Notes under the pieces: model-generated
Database searches by the model: none
Told to the model about the DNA's origin: nothing
Seen by the model: only the letters and a program-made list of their open reading frames with translations
Program-made: the position numbers and the translations under genes
Shown here: positions 51,981 to 61,814 of the stretch, piece by piece
How the letters are laid out: each line of letters begins with the position of its first letter
How positions within the stretch are numbered: position 1 is the stretch's first letter
Assembly (NCBI GenBank): GCA_963756975.1
Contig: CAVWPS010000002.1
Span: 2,238,543-2,302,542, forward strand
DNA: 64,000 bases
From: CAVRQM01 sp963756975
GTDB lineage: Bacteria > Pseudomonadota > Alphaproteobacteria > Acetobacterales > Acetobacteraceae
Direction of reading: 5' to 3'

Positions 51981-52847
51981 CTATCCTTTCAGGCCGGACA
52001 TCGTGATGCCCTCGACAATAAAGCGCTGCGCCACCAGGAAGACCAGGAATAGCGGCAGGATGGCCATCGTAGTGGCGGCCATCACAACCGACAGGCTGCC
52101 CTCTCCGGCGACGCCCTGCAGCGCCAGGATGCCGACCGGCAGGGTCATGCTGGTCCACGTCTTGATCAGCACGAACGGCGTCAGGAAATTATTCCAGCTC
52201 GCGGTGAAGGTGATGATGCCGAGTGTCGCCATCGGCGGTCCGAGTTGAGGCAGCGATATTCGCAGGAAGATGGTCCAGTATCCGGCGCCGTCCATCAGCG
52301 CGGCCTCCTCCAATTCGCGCGACTGGCCCACCATGAACTGCCGCATCATGTAGATTCCGAGCGAGGACACCATCCCGGTCAGCACCAGCGCCCAGATAGT
52401 GTCGAGCAGGTGGGTAGTGGCCAGTCCGAAGTAGATCGGGATGAGCACCAGAGATGGCGGCACCATCAGGCCAACCAGCATCATCGGAAACAGCAGTTCG
52501 CGCCCGGCGAAGCGCAGTCGCGCAAATGCGAACGCCGCCATCGCGCAGCTGAGTAGCACGCCGGCTGTGGTCACCGTGGCGACGACCAAGCTGTTGACAT
52601 ACATGCGTATGAACGGCACCCCGGATTCGAACACGTGCTGGTAGGACGAGAAGTCTAGACGGTCCGGAACGATGCTGGGCGGCAGGGTGTAGGCTTCGCC
52701 GGGTGGCCGGAACGACGCCGCGACCATCCACAGGAAGGGTAGCACCATGGCGACGGCGCCCAACGCCAAGACCGCCATCACTGGGGCGTTGCGCCAGTGG
52801 ATGACGCGAGTCGCCGAGAGCAGGCGGTAAGCTACCGTCTCGGACAT
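51981..52847 (-). CDS. CUT1 sugar ABC permease (MalG-like)
   Basis: A 288-residue permease with the EAA motif ELEEAALMDGAGYWTIF and the C-terminal RFIVEGITMSGLKG. Its N-terminal helix is followed by WMVAASFRPPGEAYTLPP, typical of MalG-class subunits. The partner permease ends 24 bp upstream. No ATPase gene belongs to this cluster. Confidence 0.94.
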   Translation of the reverse strand: MSETVAYRLLSATRVIHWRNAPVMAVLALGAVAMVLPFLWMVAASFRPPGEAYTLPPSIVPDRLDFSSYQHVFESGVPFIRMYVNSLVVATVTTAGVLLSCAMAAFAFARLRFAGRELLFPMMLVGLMVPPSLVLIPIYFGLATTHLLDTIWALVLTGMVSSLGIYMMRQFMVGQSRELEEAALMDGAGYWTIFLRISLPQLGPPMATLGIITFTASWNNFLTPFVLIKTWTSMTLPVGILALQGVAGEGSLSVVMAATTMAILPLFLVFLVAQRFIVEGITMSGLKG

Positions 52848-52871
52848 AGCCGCGCCCCGCGATGACCCAGG

Positions 52872-53831
52872 CTACGCATAGACCCTGCCTCGCAGCAGCC
52901 GGTATTGCAGCCAGCCGACCAACGCCACGATAGCCAGAAGGCTGAACGCGGTCGCGGCCCCGGATCCCATGTCCTGCGCATCGAAGCTCTGCTCATACAT
53001 GTACATGACGGTGCTGCGGGTAGCATCCCCCGGACCGCCGGATGTCAGGATCTTCATTGAATCGAAAGCCTGTAGGCCGGTGATTGTAGCGTAGCTGATG
53101 CAGAACAGGATCACCGGCGAAATCAGCGGTGCCTTCACGTTCCAGAAAATCTGCGTTGGCGAGGCGCCATCGAGGCTGGCTGCCTCGATAACTTCGCGCG
53201 GGACGGCCTGCAAAGCCGCCAGCATAATTATCATGAAGAAGCCGTTATACTTCCAGACGTCCATCAGGGCCACGGACAGCAGCGCCACATGGCTGTCGGT
53301 CAGCCAGCCTACGCCCGGCAGCCCGAGTTCCCGCAGATAATAGTTGAAGACACCGAGATCGGTCGAATACAGGAACTTCCAGACAAACGAGACAAAGGCG
53401 GGTGCGACGAGAACCGGAAGAAAGTACGCCAGCCGCATGGCATACAGAAATGGCCGGGAGATCTGCCGGTCGAGCAGAACCGCCAGCAGCAGACCGAGAC
53501 CGACATTGCCCGTCTCGGCGATGAAGACGAACAGAAAAGTGTTGCCAAGCGTCTTCCAGAACCGCGGATCGGTGAAGACATAGGTGAAGTTGTCCAACCC
53601 CACCCAGCTCCAACTACCTGCGGCCATGTCGACGCTGCTCAGGGCGAAGATCAGCGTGCCGAAGGCGGGGATGATGACGAAGCCGAGATGGAGCGCGAAG
53701 GCGGGAAGCGCGAAAAGATATCCAGCGCGCGCTTCATGGTTGCGCCAATTTACGCGTCGCGGGGCAGTTCGGGCTGCCGTCTGTGGCGGCAGCCCGAACA
53801 TCTCCAAAGCGGAAGGCTCGTTCAGCTTCAA
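52872..53831 (-). CDS. CUT1 sugar ABC permease (MalF-like)
   Basis: A 319-residue permease. The EAA loop is PREVIEAASLDGASPTQIFW. The first membrane segment (YLFALPAFALHLGFVIIPAF) is preceded by a ~35-residue cytoplasmic tail. Its start overlaps the end of the binding-protein gene by 4 bp, so the three transport genes are translationally linked. Confidence 0.94.
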   Translation of the reverse strand: MKLNEPSALEMFGLPPQTAARTAPRRVNWRNHEARAGYLFALPAFALHLGFVIIPAFGTLIFALSSVDMAAGSWSWVGLDNFTYVFTDPRFWKTLGNTFLFVFIAETGNVGLGLLLAVLLDRQISRPFLYAMRLAYFLPVLVAPAFVSFVWKFLYSTDLGVFNYYLRELGLPGVGWLTDSHVALLSVALMDVWKYNGFFMIIMLAALQAVPREVIEAASLDGASPTQIFWNVKAPLISPVILFCISYATITGLQAFDSMKILTSGGPGDATRSTVMYMYEQSFDAQDMGSGAATAFSLLAIVALVGWLQYRLLRGRVYA

Positions 53832-55096
53832 TGCACTCGGCTCATGGAGCGCGACAGCTCGCGATCAAGACCAGCGATCGTGCTTGCGAGGTCGGCATTG
53901 TCCGTCATGTAGCTCTCGACGTGTCGCATGAAGATGTTCTCGACCTCGGCGAAGTTCGGCGGTGCCTGCACCGGCTTGGCGATCGCGGCCGAGGCGTAGT
54001 AAAGTTTGCCGCTTGACGGGATCGCCTCATACTGAGGCGTGGTCGCCGCAGTGCGTAGCGTGGGAATCGAGCGCATCAGCTTGGCCTGTTCACCTTGGAA
54101 CTGTGGGCCGGCAATCTCCTTGACGAACTCCCACGCTAGGTCAGGGTTTTTCGAAGCGCGCGTGATACCGTTGCCGCCCACGCCGAACACGGTTCCGCTT
54201 GTTGCGTTCTGCGGTGGGTATTGGATGTCGAATGCTCCCGGCTCGGCCTTCAGCAGGTCCGGGATCACCCAGTGACCGGCACTGAACATTGCCACTTGCT
54301 TCGCGGCAAATTCCGCCGAGCCGATGTCGTCGTGCGCGAAGGCGGGCGCGACCTTGTAGGTGTGAATGAGATCGTGCAAGAACTGCAAGCTCTCCGCGAT
54401 CTTCGGGTCGCTGATATTCGAATGCGTAAGGTCTGAGCTCAGCTTGTCGGTGGCGTTGGTGATCAGCCACGGCTCGATGGCAAAATTGCTGCCGGGGACA
54501 AAATAACCATATTGGGTCACATTGCCGCTGGCGTCGCGCCGTGTCAGTTTCTGCGCGTCAGCCAGGAAATCCTTCCAGGTCCAGTCCGGTCCAGGCGGCG
54601 GTAATCCGGCCGCCTTAAACATATCCTTGTTGTAGTAGATGACAATGTTGTTCCAGTCGTTCGGAAAGAAATACAGCTTGCCCTTCCAGCGCAGTCCATC
54701 GATCAGATGCGGATCCACCCCGTGCACGAGCGCTTGCGCTGAAGGATCCTGATCAATGAGCGGTTGCAAGTCGATCATAAGTTGCTTGCCCGCCAAGGTC
54801 GAAATGCCCTCGATTGGCATATTGACGATATCGGGTGCGTCGCCAGCCGCGACCATGTTGACAAACTGGTTGATGTAGCCGCCCCACGGTACAGGATTGC
54901 CGTACTGCACCTGAACGTCGACATGTGGGAATCGGTGCTTGAACCGGTCGATCGCGTGATTGGTCATCGTGATGTCGGCATCACTGCTCCAGCGCAATAT
55001 TTTCAACGTCGCCACAATGTCGAGCGGCGGTGCCGCGGCGGCCGGTAGAGCCAGAGCGACCGCGAGCAGTAGACCGAACAAATAGGCTATCTTCAT
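53828..55096 (-). CDS. Family 1 carbohydrate-binding protein of a CUT1 importer
   Basis: A 422-residue periplasmic protein from ATG 55096 (AGGAGG 6 bases upstream), with a Sec signal AYLFGLLLAVALALPAAAA. SBP1 landmarks: FPHVDVQVQYGNPVPWGGYI, AAGDAPDIVNMPIEG, YFFPNDWNNIVIYYNKDMF, and SKNPDLAWEFVKEIAG. It is located directly after the second GH116 gene. A beta-linked gluco- or xylo-oligosaccharide that GH116 can cut is a reasonable ligand. Confidence 0.93.
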   Translation of the reverse strand: MKIAYLFGLLLAVALALPAAAAPPLDIVATLKILRWSSDADITMTNHAIDRFKHRFPHVDVQVQYGNPVPWGGYINQFVNMVAAGDAPDIVNMPIEGISTLAGKQLMIDLQPLIDQDPSAQALVHGVDPHLIDGLRWKGKLYFFPNDWNNIVIYYNKDMFKAAGLPPPGPDWTWKDFLADAQKLTRRDASGNVTQYGYFVPGSNFAIEPWLITNATDKLSSDLTHSNISDPKIAESLQFLHDLIHTYKVAPAFAHDDIGSAEFAAKQVAMFSAGHWVIPDLLKAEPGAFDIQYPPQNATSGTVFGVGGNGITRASKNPDLAWEFVKEIAGPQFQGEQAKLMRSIPTLRTAATTPQYEAIPSSGKLYYASAAIAKPVQAPPNFAEVENIFMRHVESYMTDNADLASTIAGLDRELSRSMSRVH

Positions 55097-55153
55097 GGAC
55101 GTCCTCCTGGGCGGCGGCCCTAAACGGGCTCTACCGGTGTTTCATCCGCATAG

Positions 55154-57806
55154 TCAGAGCGTGTCGACGTCGGGTAGCCCCTCCAGCGAGATCGCGTCCG
55201 ATATTACAGTCATTCGGTCGCCGGCAGTGAGCGCAAGCGGGGATGGGAAGCGGGCCGTAGCTCCCTCCGTCAAGACGTCCACCGTGCGGCCGTTAAGCGA
55301 CCCTCGCACGCGTGCCGAGGACGGCATTGGCAGACCGAGCTTCCGCAACTCAAGGCTGCCGTGATGGACGACAAGGTCGGCCTGCCCGCATGTAAGAAGG
55401 ATTTCGCCCCAGGCTTCGCCGACCGACCAGAATGAGCGGAATGTCTCGCCGTCGCGGACCTTGGGGGCGAAGCCGATCTCACCCTGCACGAGGTCGAAGG
55501 TGAAGCCGCTCAACACCAGCAACCCGGCATAGCTCGCCATCGATCGGGCATAGTTGCTGCCGCACTCGATCTCATTCCAAGGATTGCGCCGGCTGCCATC
55601 GTAGCGGTTGCGTACCGCCCTGAATACCGCGACACCTTCGCGCACCATGCCATACTGCATTAGCGCGGACCCGAAGGCATACTCGTAGCCGTGCATCGTC
55701 TCCTGGGCATACGGAATGGGCACCGCCGGCCGGCGGATACCGGGCGGCCAAGCGCAGATGATGGTTCCCGCTTCACCCTCAATCGCGAACACGCGGCATG
55801 GGTTGCCGATCTCACCGAGGTTCTCGAAATAATTGTGCTGCAGGATGGAGCGTAGCGCGGTCGACGTCTTGATCGGGTCGAACAGGTCGCCGAGCCGGTA
55901 CAGGTTGGCATGCCACTGAGCCAGAACCTGATCGATGATGCAACCGCCGCCGATCTGGTATTTGAGCTCGCCGTGCTCGTCATCCCAGTAGAGATCGTAT
56001 ACCGATCCCTTTACGATCCGGGAGGCACGGCTGCGCGTAAATGGCGCGAGGACGGACCGGTCGGACAAATCGATCCGCTGAGAAAAGTAGCGGCCGTTGA
56101 ACAGGTTGCCATCTACCCAATCGCGGCCCCGTTCATAAATCTCCTCAAAACGCGAGGCCGCTTCGTCATCACCCAGGTGCCCGGCGATCTCGGCTCCCGC
56201 TTTTAGGGCGCCGAGGTAAAACCCGCACAGCCAGGAACTCGGACCGAACAGCTCCATGTCGAGAGTGTGATGCTGGCGGCCCCACAGGACGCCGGTCTGG
56301 TCCGGATCCCATCGGTCGAGATTGTTGGGGTGCCAGGCATACTCAATTGACGCCTTCACCGCCGGCCAGCGCTCGCGCAGCCACTCGGTATCGCCACTAA
56401 TTTTCCAGTCTCGATACGTTTTCATCACGCCGCCGAACTGCCCGTCCGCGCAGGGCCGCTCGTCGGACGTGCCGATGCCGAGCGGTAACTGCAAGCGGAA
56501 CGCCATGCCGCCGATCGGATCCTGATTGTAGCGGAAATCGGCGTCGCGCATCGACCGCTCGAGCCGGGGGAACAGGAAGGGCAGCGCCTGTTGGTAGTTC
56601 CAGACATGCGTGCAACTGCCCTCGCAGCTTCCGGCATTTGGATGGCAGCCCTCCCAGCCGTAGAACGTTCCGTCCTGCAACCGCAGCACAGTAGAGCTTT
56701 TTAAAATGCTTACATTCGCAGCGACAGCATCCAGCACGCTGTGAGGCAAGGTCGATCGATAGAGTGCGTCGCGGAACAGCGCCGTGCCGCTGTATAGCCG
56801 ATCCCACTCCGCCAGCGCATGGGACGCGACAGCTTGCGCGCTTGGCCACTGGGTAGCGTAAAAGTTGCGCCAGGTGCACGCAACGTCGTTCGCCGCTTCA
56901 AGCAAACCGTTGTTGGTTGCCCAATACTTGCGACAGTTGGGATTATACCAGGCGATCGCAAATCGTGCCGAGACCTCCCCAAAAGCCGATGCGGGCAGCG
57001 AGACCGCAATCAGTGCGTGGTCGGCGGCCGCTTCCGACGGTTCCGGGTAGCGCCGGTCCGCGAATGGACCGGGCTTGCGCAGTTCGCTCCAATAGACCTC
57101 CAAGGAGTCGAACCAATTGCCACGAAACCACGCGTGCTGACAGCTAGCGCCGGTCGCATTGGTGCCGAATGCCAGCGCGCCGTAATCTGTAGACGCCGTG
57201 TTCGCTGTCTCGGAGGCGAACACCAACAGCGTGTGGCCGTCCGCCTGTTCCAACGTCGGCGCGAAAGATGGCAGATATGGATTCTGCATTACTTGCACGA
57301 GAGTGAAGACGGTCGGCGTCTCGCTGGTGCTACGCACCTTAATCTCGAACATGGCGACGGGCAGTCCCGAGTTCGCGCTCCTCCATCGGCACCAGCGGAT
57401 TGAATGCCAGAATTTCAATTTCACCGGGGAAGTGTGGATCGCGGAGGACCAGCCGCGCCGTGGGGAAGGTTCCCTCGAACTGGCAGGATGCAAAATGCGG
57501 CAGGCCGGCCAGCGATTCTCGGCGCGCCCCGAAACCGAAATTGCGGAACGGGGCCGCGGTGTGGTCGCCTATGAGGCTGCCTTGATAAGGGCCGTTGAGG
57601 ATGCGCGCGTCGACCACCGCCCCGTCGCGTTCGGCCCGAATGGCAAAATGGGAACACCCGTTGGTGCTGCCCTTATCCGGACGATTGAAGATCTCCCAGT
57701 CGATCAGACGTCCGGCCCCGGACAGTCCGATTGAGCCGGTGCCGATGCCGCCGAGCGGAAAGGAGATTTCGCGCGTGCGCTCGTGTTCGTAGGTGAACCG
57801 ACTCAT
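55154..57806 (-). pseudogene. Second GH116 family glycoside hydrolase, one +1 frameshift
   Basis: About 883 residues if restored. From ATG 57806 the frame reads ISFPLGGIGTGSIGLSGAGR to NPLVPMEERE, then shifts. At about 57377 one extra base in GAGCGCGAACTCG breaks the frame, and the next frame continues NSGLPVAMFEIKVRSTSE. The paralogue at 48348-50993 has DSSMPVAMFTIEVEN at the same place, which proves the join. Downstream motifs (CEGSCTHVWNYQQALPFLFP, WGRQHHTLDMELFGPSSWL, NPWNEIECGSNYARS) are intact. This could be a sequencing error; if real, only the first copy is active. It is the first gene of the cluster. Confidence 0.85.
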
Positions 57807-58478
57807 CGGTGGGACTGCCTCCGTATCGATGGGGAGACCCTAGCAGTCACCCTTGGACGCCGCGTCCACGAATGTGCAGGCGACAACCGTGCACGTTCGT
57901 CGGGACATCGCGGCCTGGGCGCCTCCTAAGTTGGACCTGTAAGTCGATCGGGAACGCACGGATCCGCGTGCCAGCCGCCTGCTCGACGGCTTAGGCAACA
58001 TGCAGCTTGGTGTCGGAGTAAGCCTGCTTGCCGCGCCAGGGTCGGCCGTCCAATTCAGGTCGGATAGGACCTGGGCCGGGTTCGCGGAGCCAGGAAGTCC
58101 TTGCTTATTCGGCATGGAAAAGGGCTTCTATCTGTTGCGCCGCAACGTCCAATGGCAGTCGCCTGGACACTCCACTTCGCTTTCGGGCGATTGCCCGTTC
58201 TCTACCATCCTCGCCTCTTCAGATTCGGTGCGCTCCTCGCCGGCGCCATTATTCATGGCCCGAGCGGCGTCCTGGTGTCCGCACACTGCGGCTAGGTCGT
58301 TCCGGGCGGCGCATGGCACGGGCACGCCATGTGACGAGGAGGCAGTTGGCAGAAACCGGGCAACGCACATTCGGCTTGGCTTCAGCCCCGAACGGAGTGA
58401 TGTGGGTGCTGTCGCCCCGCTTTGGGGCTCGCCCTGGTAGCGGCTTCGGATCGTCGGGCCGCATACCGGAGCCGGTCC
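57807..58478. other. No recognisable gene
   Basis: The upstream region of the GH116 cluster must hold its promoter, but no clear -35/-10 pair was found. GGACG-CCG-CGTCC (57853-57865) is a short hairpin near the second GH116 start. Open frames between 57900 and 58440 on both strands have no family signature and look like chance frames in GC-rich DNA. Confidence 0.4.
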
Positions 58479-59270
58479 ATGCCCAAATCAAAGCCTCTGT
58501 CGTCCACAGCTCAAGCCGTGCTGGAAGCCGCCGCCCAGCGTGACGATCGGCACGCGTTCCCGCCCGATCGCCTTCCCGCAGCAGCCAAGCGCGCGGTCGG
58601 GCAGTCGCTCATCAAAGCCGGCCTGCTCGAAGAAATCGCGGCCGAAGAGGCAGGACCAGCTTGGCGTGTGTTGCCGGATGGCGAGCGCTTCGCGTTGCGC
58701 GCAACGGAGGCCGGGCTCGCAGCGGTCGGTGTCGAGCCGACCCGCATGCCGGAGATCCGCGTCGACGACGCAGGCGAGGCGGCGCCGGCCTCATCCAACC
58801 AGGATGGGCCTACCGACGAACCCACGGCTGCTGAAGCGAAACAGGCCGCTCAGCCGACGCCGCGCTCCGCCCGTCTGGGGCTGCGATCCGTGGCGGAGGC
58901 CGTGATCGGCGCTTGGGATGATCCGGTGCAGGAGCGGTCCAGCGTGGCCGAAGCGGTCGAGGCGTTGCGGGCGGCACTGGCTGGCCCGAAGCGTGCGCCG
59001 ACACGCCTGCAACCCGAGATCCCCCGCCAACCGCGCGCCGACACCAAGCGTGCCGCGGTGCTGGCCCTGCTGGGTCGCCCGGGCGGCGCGACCGTCGCGC
59101 AGGTGGCCGAGGCGACCGGATGGGCCACCCACACCGTGCGCGGCTTCTTCGCCGGCCTGAAGAAGGCGGGCGTGCCGGTCGAGGTGCTGGAGCGGGTCAA
59201 GCAGGTCGGTCCGGGTAATCAGGGCACCAAGGGCAGCTACACGGTCTACCGGGTTGCGGGGGCGGCGTGA
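58479..59270 (+). CDS. DUF3489 domain protein
   Basis: A 263-residue protein from ATG 58479 with GGAG 7 bases upstream. The C-terminal ~75 residues (TKRAAVLALLGRPGGATVAQ, ATGWATHTVRGFFAGLKKAG, NQGTKGSYTVYRV) form the DUF3489 winged-helix-like domain. The N-terminal region is a variable, Ala/Pro-rich arm with another possible small helical domain. DUF3489 genes typically lie beside DUF2924 and a large serine recombinase in alphaproteobacterial mobile islands, as here. A DNA-binding or regulatory role is presumed, not shown. Confidence 0.85.
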   Translation: MPKSKPLSSTAQAVLEAAAQRDDRHAFPPDRLPAAAKRAVGQSLIKAGLLEEIAAEEAGPAWRVLPDGERFALRATEAGLAAVGVEPTRMPEIRVDDAGEAAPASSNQDGPTDEPTAAEAKQAAQPTPRSARLGLRSVAEAVIGAWDDPVQERSSVAEAVEALRAALAGPKRAPTRLQPEIPRQPRADTKRAAVLALLGRPGGATVAQVAEATGWATHTVRGFFAGLKKAGVPVEVLERVKQVGPGNQGTKGSYTVYRVAGAA

Positions 59271-59521
59271 TGCAGTCCGTCAGTGCGTCCGCGTGGTCGG
59301 CCATCGCCCACGGTCGGATGTGGGTCGTGATCGCCGATGGGCACGCGCACCTCTGCATGGCCGACGGTTCCGGCGACGTGGCCGGGATTACGCTGGACGC
59401 GATCACGACAGGCCTCGTTCGGCGTTCCCTGGCCGCCCTGGATCGGTCGACCCCAGGGCGGGTGGCGTTCCCGTTCGGCGAGGCTGATCACCCGCACGTC
59501 GACCGCGTGACCGCGTCCTGA
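59270..59521 (+). CDS. Small hypothetical protein of the DUF3489 module
   Basis: An 83-residue protein whose ATG 59270 overlaps the DUF3489 stop (GTGATG/TGA). It reads SAWSAIAHGRMWVVIADGHA, then DVAGITLDAITTGLVRR. No family name is known to me. Tight coupling indicates co-expression with DUF3489 in the recombinase module. Confidence 0.6.
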   Translation: MQSVSASAWSAIAHGRMWVVIADGHAHLCMADGSGDVAGITLDAITTGLVRRSLAALDRSTPGRVAFPFGEADHPHVDRVTAS

Positions 59522-59745
59522 ACCTCCATTCGTGTTGGCCCGTTCACCAACCGGTCGGCGCGCTGCTGGCGGGTGTCGAGGCGCGCAGGGCGGTGCCCAG
59601 GGGGACCGAGGCCGATACGGCCGTCGGCGGCCCCGTGCGGGCTCTATTCGGCCGCCTGCGCAAACGCCGCCGGCAGGCAGAGGCAGCGAACGTGCGCGGC
59701 GCACCGCAATCAGAGGATCGTTAGGTTCCGGGTCGCAAGGTCGCG

Positions 59746-60216
59746 TCAGAGGTCCAAGGCGTCCCACGGCGAGGGGCGTTCGTCGCTCAGACCGAAGGCG
59801 CGGACCCGGTGGCGCTCGGCCGGGGTGAGTGCCAGTTTGCTGGCGAGCTTCAGTGCGATTTCCGTCTGTTTTTCGAGCACATACATGTATGGGCTCACGA
59901 TGGGCAGGCCGGTTTTCGGCGCTTTGACCACCATTCCGGTCGTCTTGATCATGTCGTCCGCTTGATCGGCAAAGGCGAGGGCCATGCAGAGCCGGGCCAA
60001 CATCGGCGCGTCGGCCGGGGTGAGGTGGCCGGGTGCGACGTTGGCCAGATACATGGCCCAGTAGCCACGAGCGCGGTCGTTCCGCGCCACCGGCTGCGGG
60101 CAGAGCATCTCGCCCGCTAAGGGCGGCGGCACCAGGGTGGCAAAGCTCCGCTTTCCGGGGTTCGCCGTTGCGACCTTGGCCTCGACTGGCTTGGGCTTGC
60201 GACCGCGCTGCGCCAC
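59746..60216 (-). CDS. P27-family phage terminase small subunit
   Basis: About 156 residues from GTG 60216, which starts with the typical RGRKPKPVEAK N-terminus. GYWAMYLANVAPGHLTP, PMLARLCMALAFADQADD, and YMYVLEKQTEIALKLASKLA follow, ending ALTPAERHRVRAFGL. Terminase small subunits recognise phage DNA for packaging. The large-subunit gene that should follow is missing: the DNA beyond 59746 belongs to the DUF3489 module on the other strand. A stranded phage relic. Confidence 0.82.
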   Translation of the reverse strand: MAQRGRKPKPVEAKVATANPGKRSFATLVPPPLAGEMLCPQPVARNDRARGYWAMYLANVAPGHLTPADAPMLARLCMALAFADQADDMIKTTGMVVKAPKTGLPIVSPYMYVLEKQTEIALKLASKLALTPAERHRVRAFGLSDERPSPWDALDL

Positions 60217-60250
60217 TATGCGGCCGCCGCCGGAAGCGCGACGCCCCGCT

Positions 60251-60580
60251 TCAAGGCCGCCTGGCCAAAACCGCGCCGGTCGCCTCGAGTATCGCGACGC
60301 CGCCGGTAAAAGCCTGCCAGCGGCCCACCGCGACATCGACGTAAGCCGGCAACAACTCGACGCCGCAACAAGCGCGGCCGGACATCTGCGCGGCGATGAA
60401 TGTCGATCCAGACCCGCAGGACGGCTCGTAGATCGCGTCGCCGGAGGCGCTGTTGACCAGCATCGGCCACCGCATGCACTCGCCCGGCTTCTGCGTGCCA
60501 TGCACGGCCTCCACTTCGGACCGGCCGGCGATCTGCCACGGCGCCATCATTCCGCTCCATCCGGACGTTGCATCCACGCG
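60251..60580 (-). pseudogene. Phage DNA methyltransferase, C-terminal fragment
   Basis: The frame reads HGTQKPGECMRWPM, then IYEPSCGSGSTFIAAQ (SAM-binding loop), CCGVELLPAYVDVAVGRWQA and FTGGVA, ending 34 bp before the terminase gene. This is the end of an N4/N6 adenine or cytosine-N4 methyltransferase of the kind that precedes terminase genes in phages. The catalytic DPPY part and the N-terminus are absent beyond about 60580. Confidence 0.78.
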
Positions 60581-60613
60581 CGGCTGATCACGACAACGTC
60601 TCCACCTCATCAA

Positions 60614-61814
60614 TCATGCGATCCACCTCGTTAAGGGGCGAATGCTGCGGCCCGGGTAATCCAATGCCGGACACTGGCCGACTGACACCCGGTTCAGCTT
60701 CGTCCAACCCAAGCCCACCAACTGCCACGAGCGCCGGGCACAGTTTAGAATCGTGGCCGACGTCCGCAACGAACGCTCCACCATCGATTGCCGCACCAGT
60801 ATATCCTAAAGCCAACGCCGGTACAAGCGCTATCGAGCGGTCCCATCTCGATACCTCCGTCCTTGCACCAATTCGCGTATCCTACCCCGCCGCCGCGATT
60901 GTCGGCTCGGTGAAAGGCATGCGTGAAGCGTTCCAGGTCAGGCGGGCCGCGATCGGCGTCGTCGGCGAGGCCGAGGCGGTCGATGATCTCGGTCTTCTGG
61001 GACAGCCTCATCCGAAGGAAGCGGAGCATCGGTGACCGCGATATCGACGAGTCAGCTGCACTCTCCCCGACTTTAATTTTGCACAACTGACCTCGTCGGG
61101 CGAACTCGTAAGCCGTTGATATTGCTGTTTACCCCGAAATTCTAATTCGCGGCCGAAAAAATTCGAGGGGGGGACGGTCCATAGTGCGAATGGATTTATA
61201 ATTATGACCCCCCCGGGGGTCAGTGGTTGCGCATTATTCGCACACTCTCTGACTTTTATTCCGTCGAGGGTGTTAGGCCTGTTCCCAAAACGAAGCTTAC
61301 GGGGGTGGCGCACGCGACAACAGGTACAGATTTGACCACAGCGTAGTGTAGCGAAAACAAAGGTAGCCTCGCTCAAAGCGAGCGCTCGTTCCGCTTCATC
61401 AATGCCCTTCAAACGCAAATATTGCAGCTCTGCAAAGCGAAGTGAGTAAAGTCAGCGAAGTGGTTCAGCCGTCACGTGTCCGCAAAAGATCAAGCTTCGG
61501 GGCTGTCAGAATGACGGCGTTTCGGACTGTCAGAGCGCTGAAACATTTCGCTCACTTCGCCACTTCGCCTTATGATCGCCACAGGAACTATACGTCGAAT
61601 GGTTCCTAGCTCCCGAACTCCGTTTCACCGATCATCAACCTGCCGCATCTGGGGAACTGTGCACGCTGCTCGCCGCCGGCTTAGTGCGGCTTCGGCGCCG
61701 CACGACGGAGGCCTTCGCCCGCGACGCCGCCCGGCTTGGCCCTGACGGAGAGACTTCCCTTCACTTCACCGCCCACCAGAGCGGTCATGCCGACGACCTT
61801 CGTCGGAGACACGC
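60614..61814. other. No recognisable gene; AT-richer, repeat-bearing tract
   Basis: Several minus-strand frames exist (for instance 60588-60815 and 61008-61418) but none resembles a known family. Composition shifts around 61000-61620, with homopolymer runs of G at 61170-61177. A palindrome TGACCCCC-C-GGGGGTCA (61204-61220) and short inverted GCGAAGTG repeats (61437-61568) are present. It may be the attachment or control region of the recombinase module. Confidence 0.4.
61437..61568. repeat. GCGAAGTG repeats in direct and inverted orientation
   Basis: GCGAAGTGAG (61437-61446) and GCGAAGTGG (61455-61463) read on the plus strand. CTCACTTCGC (61551-61560) and CACTTCGC (61561-61568) are their reverse complements. 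The two pairs face each other across ~90 bases, 250 bp before the DUF2924 gene. They could be binding sites of a recombinase or accessory protein. Confidence 0.5.

Noticed and set aside
59532..59828. Plus-strand 98-residue frame between the small gene and the terminase
   Set aside because: Composition is that of a chance frame and its end overlaps the terminase gene on the other strand.
61008..61418. Minus-strand 136-residue frame
   Set aside because: Crosses the G-run and palindrome and shows no consistent coding character; kept only as part of the unassigned tract.
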